Shown here piece by piece: positions 1 to 8,412 of a stretch of DNA of 64,000 bases. The DNA lies in assembly GCA_022562455.1 (NCBI GenBank), contig JADFPG010000001.1:43281-107280 (forward strand). The letters are read 5' to 3'. A program made the translations under genes and the position numbers. This DNA is from Fidelibacterota bacterium (GTDB taxonomy: Bacteria > Fidelibacterota > Marinisomatia > Marinisomatales > SCKK01). The stretch's first letter is position 1, and every line of letters starts with the position of its first letter. Under the pieces are notes generated by a model. It saw nothing but the letters and a program-made list of their open reading frames with translations, ran no database searches and was not told where the DNA came from.

Positions 1-377
1 ACATCAATGTTGTATAAGGAAAATATCTTGTCTCTACTGAGTAAAGAAAACTGCTCGATCTGACACTGAGAGACAAGAAGACGATCAAACGGATCCCGAT
101 GATGGAATGGTAGCGATGCCACCTGATATACATGACGTAACTTAATAGGTAATATTTTAATACTATTTATTTCCATTTGTTTGCTAATGAACTGTTCAAG
201 AGGAATCGACAGAGTTAATTTATCCATACTTTTTTTTAAGCTCATCTCCCAGATGCTGGCAATGCTCAGATATCGCGTATTATTCAAATTTTCTATTGCT
301 GCTCTGGCTAGACGACTTATTCTAGGATTCCCCTCGCAAAACCAGATAAACGCATGAGTATCTAATAATAAATTCAC
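1..377 (-). CDS. VapC-family PIN-domain toxin, 3' end cut by window edge
   Basis: The minus strand is open from a GTG at 377 to the window edge (125 codons). It begins MNLLLDTHAFIWF, the first strand and first acidic residue (Asp6) of a PIN domain. It carries IASIWEMS with a conserved Glu near residue 44 and ends with HHRDPFDRLL and SRDKIF, the later PIN acidic motifs. PIN toxins are Mg-dependent RNases of about 130 residues, so only a few residues are probably missing. The GTG overlaps the antitoxin stop codon by one base, which suggests translational coupling in a type II toxin-antitoxin pair. The family call comes from motifs; the RNA target is unknown. Confidence 0.85.
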   Translation of the reverse strand, partial: MNLLLDTHAFIWFCEGNPRISRLARAAIENLNNTRYLSIASIWEMSLKKSMDKLTLSIPLEQFISKQMEINSIKILPIKLRHVYQVASLPFHHRDPFDRLLVSQCQIEQFSLLSRDKIFSLYNID

Positions 378-598
378 TACATATATTCTTTGAAATCTTC
401 CAAAGGTTCATCAAAGTCCTCTGACATCTTGATAATTCCTTTTGCACTACCAAATAAAGGTTTTTTTCGTTGGTCAGCCGGAACAAGCTTCACAACGGGT
501 GTTTTTCCCTTGGCAATAACGACTTCTCCACCCTCCAGTACCTCACGAATTAGTTTGGACAAGTGTGTCTTCGCTTCATGAATTGTGACTTGATGCAT
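377..598 (-). CDS. Phd/YefM-type antitoxin of the VapC pair
   Basis: 73-residue protein starting MHQVTIHEAKTHLSKLI, the N-terminal signature of Phd/YefM-type antitoxins (a beta strand followed by the Ala-Lys-x-x-Leu-Ser-x-Leu helix) that bind the operator DNA as dimers. The acidic C-terminus (SEDFDEPLEDF) is the expected toxin-neutralising tail. The ATG at 598 was chosen over a TTG at 613 because AAGGAG lies six bases upstream of it, inside the longer reading. The gene comes first and overlaps the toxin start by one base, so the pair is probably one autoregulated transcript. No operator was identified. Confidence 0.85.
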   Translation of the reverse strand: MHQVTIHEAKTHLSKLIREVLEGGEVVIAKGKTPVVKLVPADQRKKPLFGSAKGIIKMSEDFDEPLEDFKEYM

Positions 599-894
599 TA
601 TCTTCTCCTTCAAAATATTTTAATTTATATAATTCTTATAAAAATTAAGTAAGAAATATGAATTAGTCAAGTTTCTTAGCTAATTAGAAAATCAAAGATG
701 TTATTCTCCATTTGGCGGATATTCCCATTACATTTAAGAATCCAATCACATCCAGATACTGAGACATTCTGCTTAGGAACTTTCTTCACATTGGTCTGTT
801 TTAATTTGAAAAAGTATTCAATTTGACTCTATATGTCATTAAAATTGGAAATACTAATAATATCTCACATTATCCATGTTAAGAAATAAGAAAA

Positions 895-1812
895 ATGAAG
901 AAATTAATAATATTATTTTCTATAATTCCATTTCTACTCCAAATTGGTAAAGGACAACAGACAATGACATACAACAAACTGACACCCGAAGAAGAAGACG
1001 TGATCCTTCAAAAAGGGACAGAGCGACCTTACTCCGGTAAATACGCAAACCAGCACGAAACAGGGATTTACACTTGCAAGCAATGCAATGTGCAATTGTA
1101 TCGATCAGAAGATAAATTTGATTCCCATTGTGGCTGGCCCAGTTTTGACAATGAAATTGAAGGAGCGGTTAAACGAGTTCCTGATGCAGATGGTGTTCGC
1201 ACCGAAATAGTTTGTAACAATTGCGGCGCTCATTTAGGGCATGTTTTTTTAGGGGAAAGATTCACATCGAAAAATACGAGGCATTGTATCAATTCAATAT
1301 CAATGAATTTTGTAGCAGCAGATAAAGTTAAAACTCAACGTGCTGTATTTGCTTCGGGATGCTTCTGGGGGACTGAATATCACTTATCAAAAGTAGACGG
1401 GGTCATTTCTACCACCGTAGGGTACACTGGCGGACATAAAGACAACCCAACATATAAAGAAGTCTGCACGGGAACGACAGGTCATGCTGAAGCGATAGAA
1501 GTCATCTATGATCCGGAAAAAGTAACTTATAAGGAATTAGCCAAGTTATTTTTTGAGACTCATGACCCAACCCAGTTAAACCGGCAGGGACCTGATATTG
1601 GATACCAGTATAGATCTGAAATATTCTATTTGAATGACGAGCAGAGGGAAACAGCTGAAAAATTGATTACCATTCTGAAGAAAAAAGGATACGGTGTAGT
1701 CACAAAAGTTACTCATGCAAATACTTTCTGGGAAGCTGAGGATTACCATCAGGATTATTACGATAAAAAGAGGACTCTCCCCTATTGCCATTTCTACATG
1801 AAGAAGTTTTAA
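895..1812 (+). CDS. msrBA: Exported bifunctional methionine sulfoxide reductase, MsrB-MsrA fusion
   Basis: 305 residues. A hydrophobic signal peptide (about 1-21) is followed by a complete MsrB domain (about 25-140) with zinc ligands Cys61/Cys64 and Cys107/Cys110 and catalytic Cys131 in RHCINS. An MsrA domain (about 147-305) follows, with the GCFWG motif and catalytic Cys156. MsrA reduces the S and MsrB the R epimer of methionine sulfoxide in oxidised proteins. The signal peptide places the enzyme in the envelope, as known for PilB-like Msr proteins, but there is no thioredoxin domain, so the electron donor is unknown. The order B then A is one of two found in nature. A strong hairpin follows immediately after the stop. 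Confidence 0.95.
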   Translation: MKKLIILFSIIPFLLQIGKGQQTMTYNKLTPEEEDVILQKGTERPYSGKYANQHETGIYTCKQCNVQLYRSEDKFDSHCGWPSFDNEIEGAVKRVPDADGVRTEIVCNNCGAHLGHVFLGERFTSKNTRHCINSISMNFVAADKVKTQRAVFASGCFWGTEYHLSKVDGVISTTVGYTGGHKDNPTYKEVCTGTTGHAEAIEVIYDPEKVTYKELAKLFFETHDPTQLNRQGPDIGYQYRSEIFYLNDEQRETAEKLITILKKKGYGVVTKVTHANTFWEAEDYHQDYYDKKRTLPYCHFYMKKF

Positions 1813-1816
1813 GAGG

Positions 1817-1890
1817 TTCTTAAACAGATGCGACGCACTTTGATCCAAAGGAATCTTTTACAGGGAAAGTGCGTCGCATCTGTTAAGAAA
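1817..1890. terminator. Long hairpin between convergent msrBA and icd
   Basis: Arms 1825-1841 and 1866-1882 are perfect 17-bp reverse complements (CAGATGCGACGCACTTT and its complement). They extend to about 24 bp (1817-1841 with 1866-1890) with one bulged A. The 24-base loop contains a smaller AAAG/CTTT pairing. It starts five bases after the msrBA stop and ends next to the icd stop, so it could serve both convergent transcripts as terminator or 3' stabiliser. There is no clear run of T after either arm, so intrinsic termination is uncertain. Confidence 0.5.
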
Positions 1891-1891
1891 T

Positions 1892-3202
1892 TTATATATT
1901 GGCTATAATTGCATCTGCGAACTTAGATGTCGACACTTTTGTTGCCCCTTCCATTTGCCGCTCCAAGTCATAAGTAACTGTCTTTTGAAGGATAGTTTCT
2001 TCCATTGCCCGGACAACCATATCAGCCGCATCCTGCCAGCCCAGGTATTCTAACATCATCACTCCCGATAGAATAAGCGAACCGGGATTCACCTTATCCT
2101 GACCCGCATATTTAGGTGCTGTTCCATGAGTTGCTTCGAATAGTGCAACATAATCACCGATATTAGCGCCTGGTGCCAACCCTAATCCACCTACTTGAGC
2201 TGCGGCTGCATCCGAAATGTAATCACCGTTTAGATTTAGAGTACATACCACATCGTATTCATCCGTCCGGGTAAGAATCTGTTGGAACATGGAATCTGCT
2301 ATTCGGTCTTTCACAATGATTCGATTACCTGGATCACCAGCAGGTTTTCCTCCTCTCAAATTTGAAAATGCACCAGGTTTGGTGACAGGTGTGACGCCAT
2401 CCTCTGCCCTTGTTTCATCCCACAATTCAGCTTCAGTGATTATCTGATCTCTAAACTCTTCTAATGCCAGTTCATACCCCCAATCTTTAAATGCACCTTC
2501 TGTATATTTCATTATATTACCTTTATGCATAAGAGTAATAGACTTCCTTCCCCGATCGATGGCATAGTTGATGGCTTTTCTAACAAGGCGTTTTGAACCG
2601 AATGGACTGATGGGCTTGATGCCAATACCAGACTTTTCACGAATTTCTTTGTTTAAATCATTTTTGATAAACTCGATGATTCTTTCCGCCTCTTCACTCC
2701 CGCTTTGCCACTCAATACCTGCATAAACATCTTCGGTATTCTCACGAAAGATAACAATATCCATTTTCTCCGGGTGTTTAACCGGGGATGGAACCCCTTT
2801 CAGCCACCTTACCGGACGAACACAAGCATAAAGGTCAAGGAGTTGACGAAGTGAAACATTTAGACTTCGGATTCCCCCACCTACCGGAGTTGTAAGGGGT
2901 CCTTTAATGGCAATGTAAAATTCTCCGATTGCATCCACAGTCTCCTGAGGCAACCATTCCCCCGTCTTGTCAAATGCTTTTTGACCTGCGAAAACTTCCA
3001 TCCATGCAATTTTCTTCTTTCCTTTGTACGATTTATCTACAGCCGCATCCCAAACCCGAACTGAAGCACTCCATAAGTCCGGACCAATTCCATCTCCTTC
3101 TATAAATGGAATAATGGGATTATCCGGTATAGAAAGAATACCGTTAGTCAGAACTATCATTTCACCTTCTGTTGGAACTTCGATATAATTATACTTTCCC
3201 AT
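1892..3202 (-). CDS. icd: NADP-dependent isocitrate dehydrogenase
   Basis: 436 residues of the bacterial homodimeric Icd type, oxidatively decarboxylating isocitrate to 2-oxoglutarate in the TCA cycle. The substrate motif [20 protein letters not shown] holds the Ser, Asn and three Arg residues that bind isocitrate. [10 protein letters not shown] has the Lys-Tyr pair typical of NADP use; NAD enzymes differ there. GIEW and [15 protein letters not shown] are also characteristic. The ATG at 3202 is preferred; a TTG at 3208 overlaps the stop of the upstream zinc-ribbon gene and is an alternative. The two genes are probably cotranscribed. The Ser site could be a phosphorylation target as in E. coli, but no AceK is in view. 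Confidence 0.95.
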   Translation of the reverse strand: MGKYNYIEVPTEGEMIVLTNGILSIPDNPIIPFIEGDGIGPDLWSASVRVWDAAVDKSYKGKKKIAWMEVFAGQKAFDKTGEWLPQETVDAIGEFYIAIKGPLTTPVGGGIRSLNVSLRQLLDLYACVRPVRWLKGVPSPVKHPEKMDIVIFRENTEDVYAGIEWQSGSEEAERIIEFIKNDLNKEIREKSGIGIKPISPFGSKRLVRKAINYAIDRGRKSITLMHKGNIMKYTEGAFKDWGYELALEEFRDQIITEAELWDETRAEDGVTPVTKPGAFSNLRGGKPAGDPGNRIIVKDRIADSMFQQILTRTDEYDVVCTLNLNGDYISDAAAAQVGGLGLAPGANIGDYVALFEATHGTAPKYAGQDKVNPGSLILSGVMMLEYLGWQDAADMVVRAMEETILQKTVTYDLERQMEGATKVSTSKFADAIIANI

Positions 3203-3204
3203 TT

Positions 3205-3480
3205 TCAATCATCATTACCTTTCTTTTCTTTTGTATTTTTTATTTTATCTCCACTATTTCCTAACTTTGTAGTTTTTCCTTTTTTTGATTTATCTCCGGC
3301 ATTTTTGTAATCTGTGATATAGAACCCGGAACCCTTAAATATCAAACCTGCACCACCTCCTATCAATCGACGTATCTTTCCTCTACAAAGGGGGCATTCT
3401 TTCAACGGCTCATCAGCAAAACTTTGTAATTTCTCAAAAATATGTCCGCACTCATTACATTTATATTCGTATGTTGGCAT
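3205..3480 (-). CDS. FmdB-family zinc-ribbon protein
   Basis: 91 residues. [13 protein letters not shown] is the typical start of FmdB-type regulatory/zinc-ribbon proteins. Cys8/Cys11 and Cys29/Cys32 form one treble-clef-like zinc site, followed by a glycine-rich strand ([19 protein letters not shown]). The Lys-rich tail (about 58-91) looks disordered and may bind nucleic acid. AGGAG lies close upstream of the ATG. The biochemical role of the family is not well defined. It sits directly upstream of icd in the same orientation. Confidence 0.85.
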   Translation of the reverse strand: MPTYEYKCNECGHIFEKLQSFADEPLKECPLCRGKIRRLIGGGAGLIFKGSGFYITDYKNAGDKSKKGKTTKLGNSGDKIKNTKEKKGNDD

Positions 3481-3505
3481 TACTCTCCTATTATTTTTCT
3501 ATATC

Positions 3506-3630
3506 GCCTGTCTGTTGACAGGCAGGCCTGTCCGACTGCGTCACGCAGGCGGGGAATTTTTCCTCCATCCCGACGCGTCGGGACGAAGGTCACAATGGAC
3601 TCCCACAGAGAGTCCCGAAACTTCGGGACG
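3506..3630. repeat. Mosaic GC-rich palindromic repeat, copy 1
   Basis: Intergenic element between pta and fmdB. It contains a perfect 16-bp palindrome TCCCGACGCGTCGGGA (3568-3583) and CCCGAAACTTCGGG near 3614-3627. Read on the minus strand it contains GGAGGAAAAATTCCCCGCC, shared with the copy at 12824-12946. It also contains a CTCTCTGTGGGAGTC-type segment shared with 29963-30148. GC content is visibly above the flanking genes. There is no coding potential. Confidence 0.8.
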
Positions 3631-3633
3631 TAG

Positions 3634-4602
3634 CTATGTTCTTAAAATGGCGCAAATTGCTGCTATATCCACAATATCATCAACACTACAACTCCTGGAT
3701 AAGTCCATCATAGGCTTATTCAGTCCTTGTAACAATGGTCCCCATGCTTTAAAACGTCCAAATCTTTGCGCAATCTTATATCCAAGGTTTCCTGCATCCA
3801 GATCAGGGAAAATCAAAACATTGGCTTCCCCTTTCAGGGGAGAATCAGGCGCTTTTACTTCAGCTACCGATGGAATAATAGCAGCATCAAACTGAAGTTC
3901 TCCATCACTTTTGTATTCGGGATAAGTATCCAAAAAAAGGGTTGCAGCTTTTCGAACTTTATCAACCATTACATGGTTTGCACTCCCTTTAGTAGAATAT
4001 GAAAGAAACCCGATTTTCGGTTTTTGTTCAGTCAATTTTTCATGAGTTTGAGTAGAATCATAAGCAATCGTAACAAGCTGCTCAACAGTCGGATTTGGAA
4101 CTACTCCACAGTCGGCGAAAGTATAAGATTTGTCTCCATTGGGACTTGTCATTAAAAAACTGCTGGAAACCAGTTCGGATGATTCCGACATCCCGATGAG
4201 TTTGATAGCTGCTTTAATCACATCACTGGATGATGTTACTGCTCCACAAACACATCCGTCTGCATATCCCTGTTCCACCATCAATGCACCAAAATTCAAT
4301 GTGTTTTTCATGAACACTTCAGGTTCGTCGATATCAAGATTTTTTTCTTGATTTATTGTCAAAAAACGATCTTTTAATTTACCAAAGAAATCACAATTTT
4401 CCGGATAAAGAATTTCTAAATTTTTGGGTAAATCATATTCGTTTATACTATTTATATTTCCGAGAAGGATTACATCAGCAATTCCCAACTCTTTAATCTT
4501 TTTTGCTGCAACAACAATTCTTTTTTCACGTCCTTCAGGAAAAACAAGGGTACGATTTAAGCGAGCCGCCCTATCACGAATTCGCTCCTGAATTGTATTC
4601 AA
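3634..4602 (-). CDS. pta: Phosphate acetyltransferase (short Pta)
   Basis: 322 residues, the length of the single-domain Pta that interconverts acetyl-CoA and acetyl phosphate. The N-terminus (ERIRDRAARLNRTLVFPEG) and internal blocks (MVEQGYADGCVCGAV, TFADCGVVPNPT, LSYSTKGSANHVMVDKVRKA, NVLIFPDLDAGNLGYKIAQR) match the PTA_PTB fold. The start is a TTG overlapping the coaD stop (TTGA), with no better ATG, so translation is probably coupled to coaD. No acetate kinase gene is adjacent. A butyryl-type paralogue is possible but less likely given the N-terminal match. Confidence 0.9.
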   Translation of the reverse strand: MNTIQERIRDRAARLNRTLVFPEGREKRIVVAAKKIKELGIADVILLGNINSINEYDLPKNLEILYPENCDFFGKLKDRFLTINQEKNLDIDEPEVFMKNTLNFGALMVEQGYADGCVCGAVTSSSDVIKAAIKLIGMSESSELVSSSFLMTSPNGDKSYTFADCGVVPNPTVEQLVTIAYDSTQTHEKLTEQKPKIGFLSYSTKGSANHVMVDKVRKAATLFLDTYPEYKSDGELQFDAAIIPSVAEVKAPDSPLKGEANVLIFPDLDAGNLGYKIAQRFGRFKAWGPLLQGLNKPMMDLSRSCSVDDIVDIAAICAILRT

Positions 4603-5078
4603 TTCTGAAATTTTTCTTTCAGTTTCACTAATACAATTGGAGGGACAAACTTTTCAATATCACCACCAAGTTGTGCCACTTCCCGAATAACGGTAGAATT
4701 TAAATGAGTATATCTTCCATGAGGCATAACAAAAACGGTAATAATTTCTTCATTTAGATGCCTGTTCATCCAAGACATTTGAAATTCAATTTCAAAATCA
4801 GAAACAAATCTCAATCCACGAATAAGTACAGTTGCTCCTTTCTTTTTCGCATAGTCAACAATAAGTCCGGAGGTATAGGTTACCTCTACTTGCGATAACG
4901 CCTCTGTGGACTTCCTAATCATATCTAATCTTTCATCCAATGTAAAGACGGTACTCTTTATTTGATTTACCGCCACAGTAACATAAATCTTTTCAAAAAG
5001 TTTACAACTTCTTTCAATGATATCCAGATGCCCCATTGTGATGGGATCAAACGTTCCAGGGTAAATTGCCTTTATCAT
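4599..5078 (-). CDS. coaD: Phosphopantetheine adenylyltransferase
   Basis: 159 residues, the normal family length. CoaD transfers AMP from ATP to 4'-phosphopantetheine in coenzyme A synthesis. The nucleotidyltransferase signature GTFDPITMGH is at residues 8-17 (TxGH motif, with Met replacing the common Asn) and the second motif NSTVIRE is near the C-terminus. ATG at 5078 overlaps the rsmD stop by four bases (ATGA). The rsmD-coaD pairing is common across bacteria. Confidence 0.96.
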   Translation of the reverse strand: MIKAIYPGTFDPITMGHLDIIERSCKLFEKIYVTVAVNQIKSTVFTLDERLDMIRKSTEALSQVEVTYTSGLIVDYAKKKGATVLIRGLRFVSDFEIEFQMSWMNRHLNEEIITVFVMPHGRYTHLNSTVIREVAQLGGDIEKFVPPIVLVKLKEKFQN

Positions 5079-5608
5079 GATCTTTTATAGAAGTAGGATA
5101 TTAATGTATCACCATATTTTTTTGTAGTAATCGAATTTTCTCTATTCCACTTCTCATATACTGAATATTCAATCACTAATGTACTGCCAATAGTTAAAAG
5201 TTTAAATACTGAAGAATACAAACAATCAAGATCTACCTTATTGTATGGGGGATCCGCAAATATCAAATCATAAGGCAAATTGCTCTTCTTTTTTAAAAAG
5301 GATAACACATCTTCCCTAATTATTTTGATATTACTTCCATTAAAATGACGACAATTATCTTTCAAAATATTAATTGACCTTATACTTTTATCAACGAATG
5401 TTACAGATGAAGCTCCTCGGCTGATTGCTTCAAATCCAAGAGTACCCACACCTGCGAAAAGATCAAGAACCGTCACACCTGAAAGGTCCGGAAGTGTGTC
5501 GAAAATTCCTTTTCTAACCCATGATTGAGTTGGACGGATTTGACTTCGATTACCCGTTTTTAGTCTAGTTCCTTTAAAACTACCGGCAATAATCGAAGTA
5601 TAACTCAC
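5075..5608 (-). CDS. rsmD: 16S rRNA (guanine966-N2)-methyltransferase
   Basis: 177 residues. It has an S-adenosylmethionine-binding motif I VLDLFAGVGTLGFEAISRGA, and the catalytic ADPPY (motif IV) near residue 117. The N-terminal segment IIAGSFKGTRLK...IRPTQSWVRKGIFD is characteristic of RsmD, which methylates G966 of 16S rRNA during 30S assembly. The start is GTG at 5608 with a GGGG stretch just upstream. Four-base overlap with coaD downstream and 17 bases from the 104-residue membrane protein upstream, so it belongs to a tight operon reaching pta. Confidence 0.94.
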   Translation of the reverse strand: MSYTSIIAGSFKGTRLKTGNRSQIRPTQSWVRKGIFDTLPDLSGVTVLDLFAGVGTLGFEAISRGASSVTFVDKSIRSINILKDNCRHFNGSNIKIIREDVLSFLKKKSNLPYDLIFADPPYNKVDLDCLYSSVFKLLTIGSTLVIEYSVYEKWNRENSITTKKYGDTLISYFYKRS

Positions 5609-5625
5609 GGGTTCCCCGAATTGAC

Positions 5626-5940
5626 TTATGTGATCAATTTATAGGTTACCAGCTCCTGATCGAAAGCATTCTGATTTTCTTTAATCACACTGTCTTTATA
5701 CTGTCTTGGTGTTAATTCCTCTATTTCTGATCTTATATGTGACTTCATATAGAAATACCAAACAAGCGCCAATATCACACATAAAGATATAAGAGCAGCA
5801 AGAATTTCCTCTAATCGAATCCTGGTGGACTTTTTCTTACTTGGCGTCTCACTCTTTTCAGGTTCCGTTTTTTCCTCAAGTACCTTTTCAACAATGATTT
5901 CCTGAAGACCCTGTTCTCCCATTATATTTATCTCAGGCAT
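5626..5940 (-). CDS. Small single-pass membrane protein, possible PilN-like partner
   Basis: 104 residues, not recognised with confidence. A Glu/Lys-rich cytoplasmic part (1-43) starts MPEINIMGEQ, followed by one transmembrane helix (about 46-66) and a short outer segment (67-104). The start overlaps the end of the upstream actin-fold-like protein by eight bases, so the products probably interact. PilN proteins begin with a short INLLP-like motif that binds PilM, and EINIMGE at the N-terminus is reminiscent of this. However, the periplasmic part here is far shorter than in PilN. The pilus-type link is inference only. Confidence 0.7.
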   Translation of the reverse strand: MPEINIMGEQGLQEIIVEKVLEEKTEPEKSETPSKKKSTRIRLEEILAALISLCVILALVWYFYMKSHIRSEIEELTPRQYKDSVIKENQNAFDQELVTYKLIT

Positions 5941-6850
5941 GGTTACCCCTCCGGAGCAGAAGTCCTAGAATATCCACATCCCAGGATCCATTTGAAGAAT
6001 CCGGGAATTGTACTGTTTTACTCTCCATCATACGATATGGATCTACTATTTGTATTTTATTGGTTTCAATACGATTTATCCATTTGTTTAATTGAATATC
6101 AGAAAATTCACCAATTAAAAAAATACTGAATTCTTTTTCCTCCTTATCCTCTCCGACAAAATTAAATATTTGTAGAAATTGGGACATATTTTCTTTGTTC
6201 CCCTTGATTTGAGATAACATCATTTTCTCATCTTTAACACTGATAATAGCCATGGATTGCAATTCATTATTAATCAGAATTCTACCAAGAAAATGTCTCC
6301 CCTCCGGCTCAATAAGGACTGCTGGAGAATCTACAGTGTCACAACATCCTGCTATTGCCCGTATCGACGATTGCACGGAAGGCTCCACCCAAACCGGGAT
6401 ACTGCCAATCCCATAAACTGCTTCCTTTATGGATTCTAATACATTCTTTTGGATAACACATAGAAATACCTGCAAGTCATTGTTGCCAGAAATATTTTGG
6501 AAAAATGGGACAAGATCATCCCATATATTGCCATAACGAAGTCTAAGAGTCCACATTAAAAACTCTTCTTTTTCCTTGTCAGTCAAATCTCTATCTACAG
6601 AAAGTATATCAGTCTCAATCCAATTTTCTCCAAGTGATAAATAGATTTCTCTGTCAGGTACAGAAAGAGAATCATTGATAGACTGGAAAAGACTATCAAA
6701 GGCAACTTTCAAATCATTCTCGTTTTTCCCTGAAGCAGCAAGGTTTTCAGGAAGGGGAAAAACTTGAAGTTGATTAATTATGATAGAATGTCCTGATACA
6801 TCTGCCTGTGCGAATCTGACCTGATTATTCTTTATGGAAATAGCTAACAT
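5933..6850 (-). CDS. Putative actin-fold (PilM-like) protein, degenerate
   Basis: 305 residues without signal peptide or membrane segment. The N-terminal layout (MLAISIKNNQVRFAQADVSG) resembles the first hairpin of PilM/FtsA-type proteins, as do internal segments such as REIYLSLGENWIETDIL, DLQVFLCVIQKNVLESIKEAVYGIGSIPVWVEPSVQSSIRA, and the strand pair SPAVLIEPEGRHFLGRIL. The Gly-rich phosphate-1 loop of active actin-fold ATPases is missing, so ATP binding is doubtful. A one-TM protein follows with an eight-base overlap. A cytoplasmic scaffold for an envelope machine is plausible; comEA lies nearby. The fold call is low to moderate confidence and the gene itself is certain. Confidence 0.7.
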   Translation of the reverse strand: MLAISIKNNQVRFAQADVSGHSIIINQLQVFPLPENLAASGKNENDLKVAFDSLFQSINDSLSVPDREIYLSLGENWIETDILSVDRDLTDKEKEEFLMWTLRLRYGNIWDDLVPFFQNISGNNDLQVFLCVIQKNVLESIKEAVYGIGSIPVWVEPSVQSSIRAIAGCCDTVDSPAVLIEPEGRHFLGRILINNELQSMAIISVKDEKMMLSQIKGNKENMSQFLQIFNFVGEDKEEKEFSIFLIGEFSDIQLNKWINRIETNKIQIVDPYRMMESKTVQFPDSSNGSWDVDILGLLLRRGNHA

Positions 6851-7164
6851 TATAATTTAGTCTGATCTAAGCATCAGCGCTTATATTGACATAAAATGTT
6901 CGTATCCTGTACGTATTCCGATTGTGAGGATGCAAAGAGTAATGGATCGAACCTGACACTTGAATTGTCCACTTAATACTGTATGTGTCCATTCGAAGGG
7001 TCCTTCGGACAGAACATTTTGAGTGAAATCATCCTGAATTATCGAGAAATAGTCGAAATGTCCTTGATAAGAGGTCCCATTTCTGATAGTTTCGCGGATT
7101 AAAATATTTACGGATAGTTGTATACAAAAACCTATTGATTACAAGTCATTCCTAATAATTCAAG
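6851..7164. other. Gene-free intergenic stretch
   Basis: 314 bases between two minus-strand genes. No open frame of note. The only structure seen is a short imperfect palindrome near 6995-7015 (CGAAGG-GT-CCTTCG flanked by GTCC/GGAC). It probably contains the promoter of the operon that runs toward pta, but no convincing -35/-10 pair was identified. Confidence 0.5.
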
Positions 7165-7926
7165 TCAGAACCTGGCCCAACTCTTTTCCCCATTCGTAAT
7201 TGATCCATGAGAATTAGACCTGAAAGAAAAAATAAGGTAGCGTCTATCCACATAAGAATCCTTAATAGGACTTTCTACTTTTAAATCACCATCCTCCACA
7301 TCTATTTCATATAGTTTATTTGTCAATGGACAGTAAAACATTGAAGAATCCGGCATATAAGAATCATAATAGGAAATAACCTCAACGTGCGAGGAAATAA
7401 CCGTGTCGTATATACTAATAAATAAACTGTCATTTAAAAAAGGTCCAACCATATTTAATCGAACAAAAGTCGTGTCAACCGTATTCTGCTCTACATTTTG
7501 GGTGAGTACTGTGAAGACAGTATCGATCAATGTATCTTTCCGACTTTTAATAAATCCAAATGATGTATCATATACCACATCGAAATTTCTAAATATATCA
7601 ACTTCTACAACTTTGTCATGTAGATAAATTTTTTGTTTTCCTAAATATGTAGAATCTGCGGTCAATGAATCACGAGCAGCATTAACAACATTCATAGCCC
7701 ATAGTCCATCATCAGCATTCTCACCTACAATACGATTATAATAAGAAAGCACCTCATAAATATTTTCCATACGAAAATGACTATCATCCTGAATGGCATC
7801 TTCCTCATCCCAGATAACACGAGGAGTATAAATGACTACAATTAACATTATTATCCCGACAAGTATTCCTAATTCGAGCAGATCACGAATCCACCATTTA
7901 TTTACTCTTTTTTTTTGTTGTTCCAT
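7165..7926 (-). CDS. Unknown membrane-anchored protein downstream of comEA
   Basis: 253 residues, family not recognised. A basic start (MEQQKKRVNKWWIRDLLE) precedes one transmembrane helix (about 18-36), and a roughly 215-residue Asp/Thr/Ser-rich domain lies outside. That domain includes MENIYEVLSYYNRIVG and GLWAMNVVNAARDSL, followed by beta-rich repeats with many DTxF and DSLF segments. YCPLTNKLYEIDVEDGDLKVESPI resembles a minor-pseudopilin-like C-terminal region. ATG at 7926 is preferred to GTG at 7938 because GGAG lies five bases before it. It follows comEA by 36 bases. Confidence 0.75.
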   Translation of the reverse strand: MEQQKKRVNKWWIRDLLELGILVGIIMLIVVIYTPRVIWDEEDAIQDDSHFRMENIYEVLSYYNRIVGENADDGLWAMNVVNAARDSLTADSTYLGKQKIYLHDKVVEVDIFRNFDVVYDTSFGFIKSRKDTLIDTVFTVLTQNVEQNTVDTTFVRLNMVGPFLNDSLFISIYDTVISSHVEVISYYDSYMPDSSMFYCPLTNKLYEIDVEDGDLKVESPIKDSYVDRRYLIFSFRSNSHGSITNGEKSWARF

Positions 7927-7962
7927 ACTTTCTCCCACTCGTAATGAAATAATCAGTTACAT

Positions 7963-8406
7963 TTACAGGGTAACTAAATCTCGGATTTTCCCCAACTTTG
8001 TCTTGCCAATACCTTTCACCTTCGTAATATCTTCCACTTTTTTGAAATGACCATGGTCATCTCTGTAAATTATTATCCTTTCTGCAATAGACGGCCCAAT
8101 GCCAGGAAGGGACATCAATTCTGTTTTTGTTGAATTGTTTAAATTTACCTTGCCAGTGGGAATAATTGAACTATCTTTCACGTTAATTTCAGTTTTCTCG
8201 TTTCCTTGAACTATCTCATCTTTTAAATTTATATTTTCGTTTTTGATATTAGTAACAATAGCCTCAATCTCCCCTGCCATCTTTGATGCTTCTTCCACAT
8301 CTAACAGGGTATCAGAAAACCATTCTCGCCGAACAAATCCAGTAACCAAACCAACAATCAGAGCGGTAAGTAAAAATCTAAATATCAGTTTTTCCTGCGG
8401 TGTCAT
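7963..8406 (-). CDS. comEA: ComEA-like helix-hairpin-helix protein
   Basis: About 147 residues. An N-terminal transmembrane anchor (about 8-25) and a polar linker precede a C-terminal tandem helix-hairpin-helix domain. That domain starts VNLNNSTKTELMSLPGIGPSIAERII and ends KVKGIGKTKLGKIRDLV, the standard ComEA domain that binds double-stranded DNA without sequence preference. ComEA is the periplasmic DNA receptor in transformation, but similar small proteins exist in non-competent bacteria. ATG at 8406 was preferred to an upstream TTG at 8412. It directly follows dnaJ with six bases between. Confidence 0.85.
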   Translation of the reverse strand: MTPQEKLIFRFLLTALIVGLVTGFVRREWFSDTLLDVEEASKMAGEIEAIVTNIKNENINLKDEIVQGNEKTEINVKDSSIIPTGKVNLNNSTKTELMSLPGIGPSIAERIIIYRDDHGHFKKVEDITKVKGIGKTKLGKIRDLVTL

Positions 8407-8412
8407 TGCCAA

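Noticed and set aside
3515..3895. Plus-strand open frame of 126 codons
   Set aside because: It runs through the palindromic repeat and antisense to pta; composition follows the pta codons in reverse.
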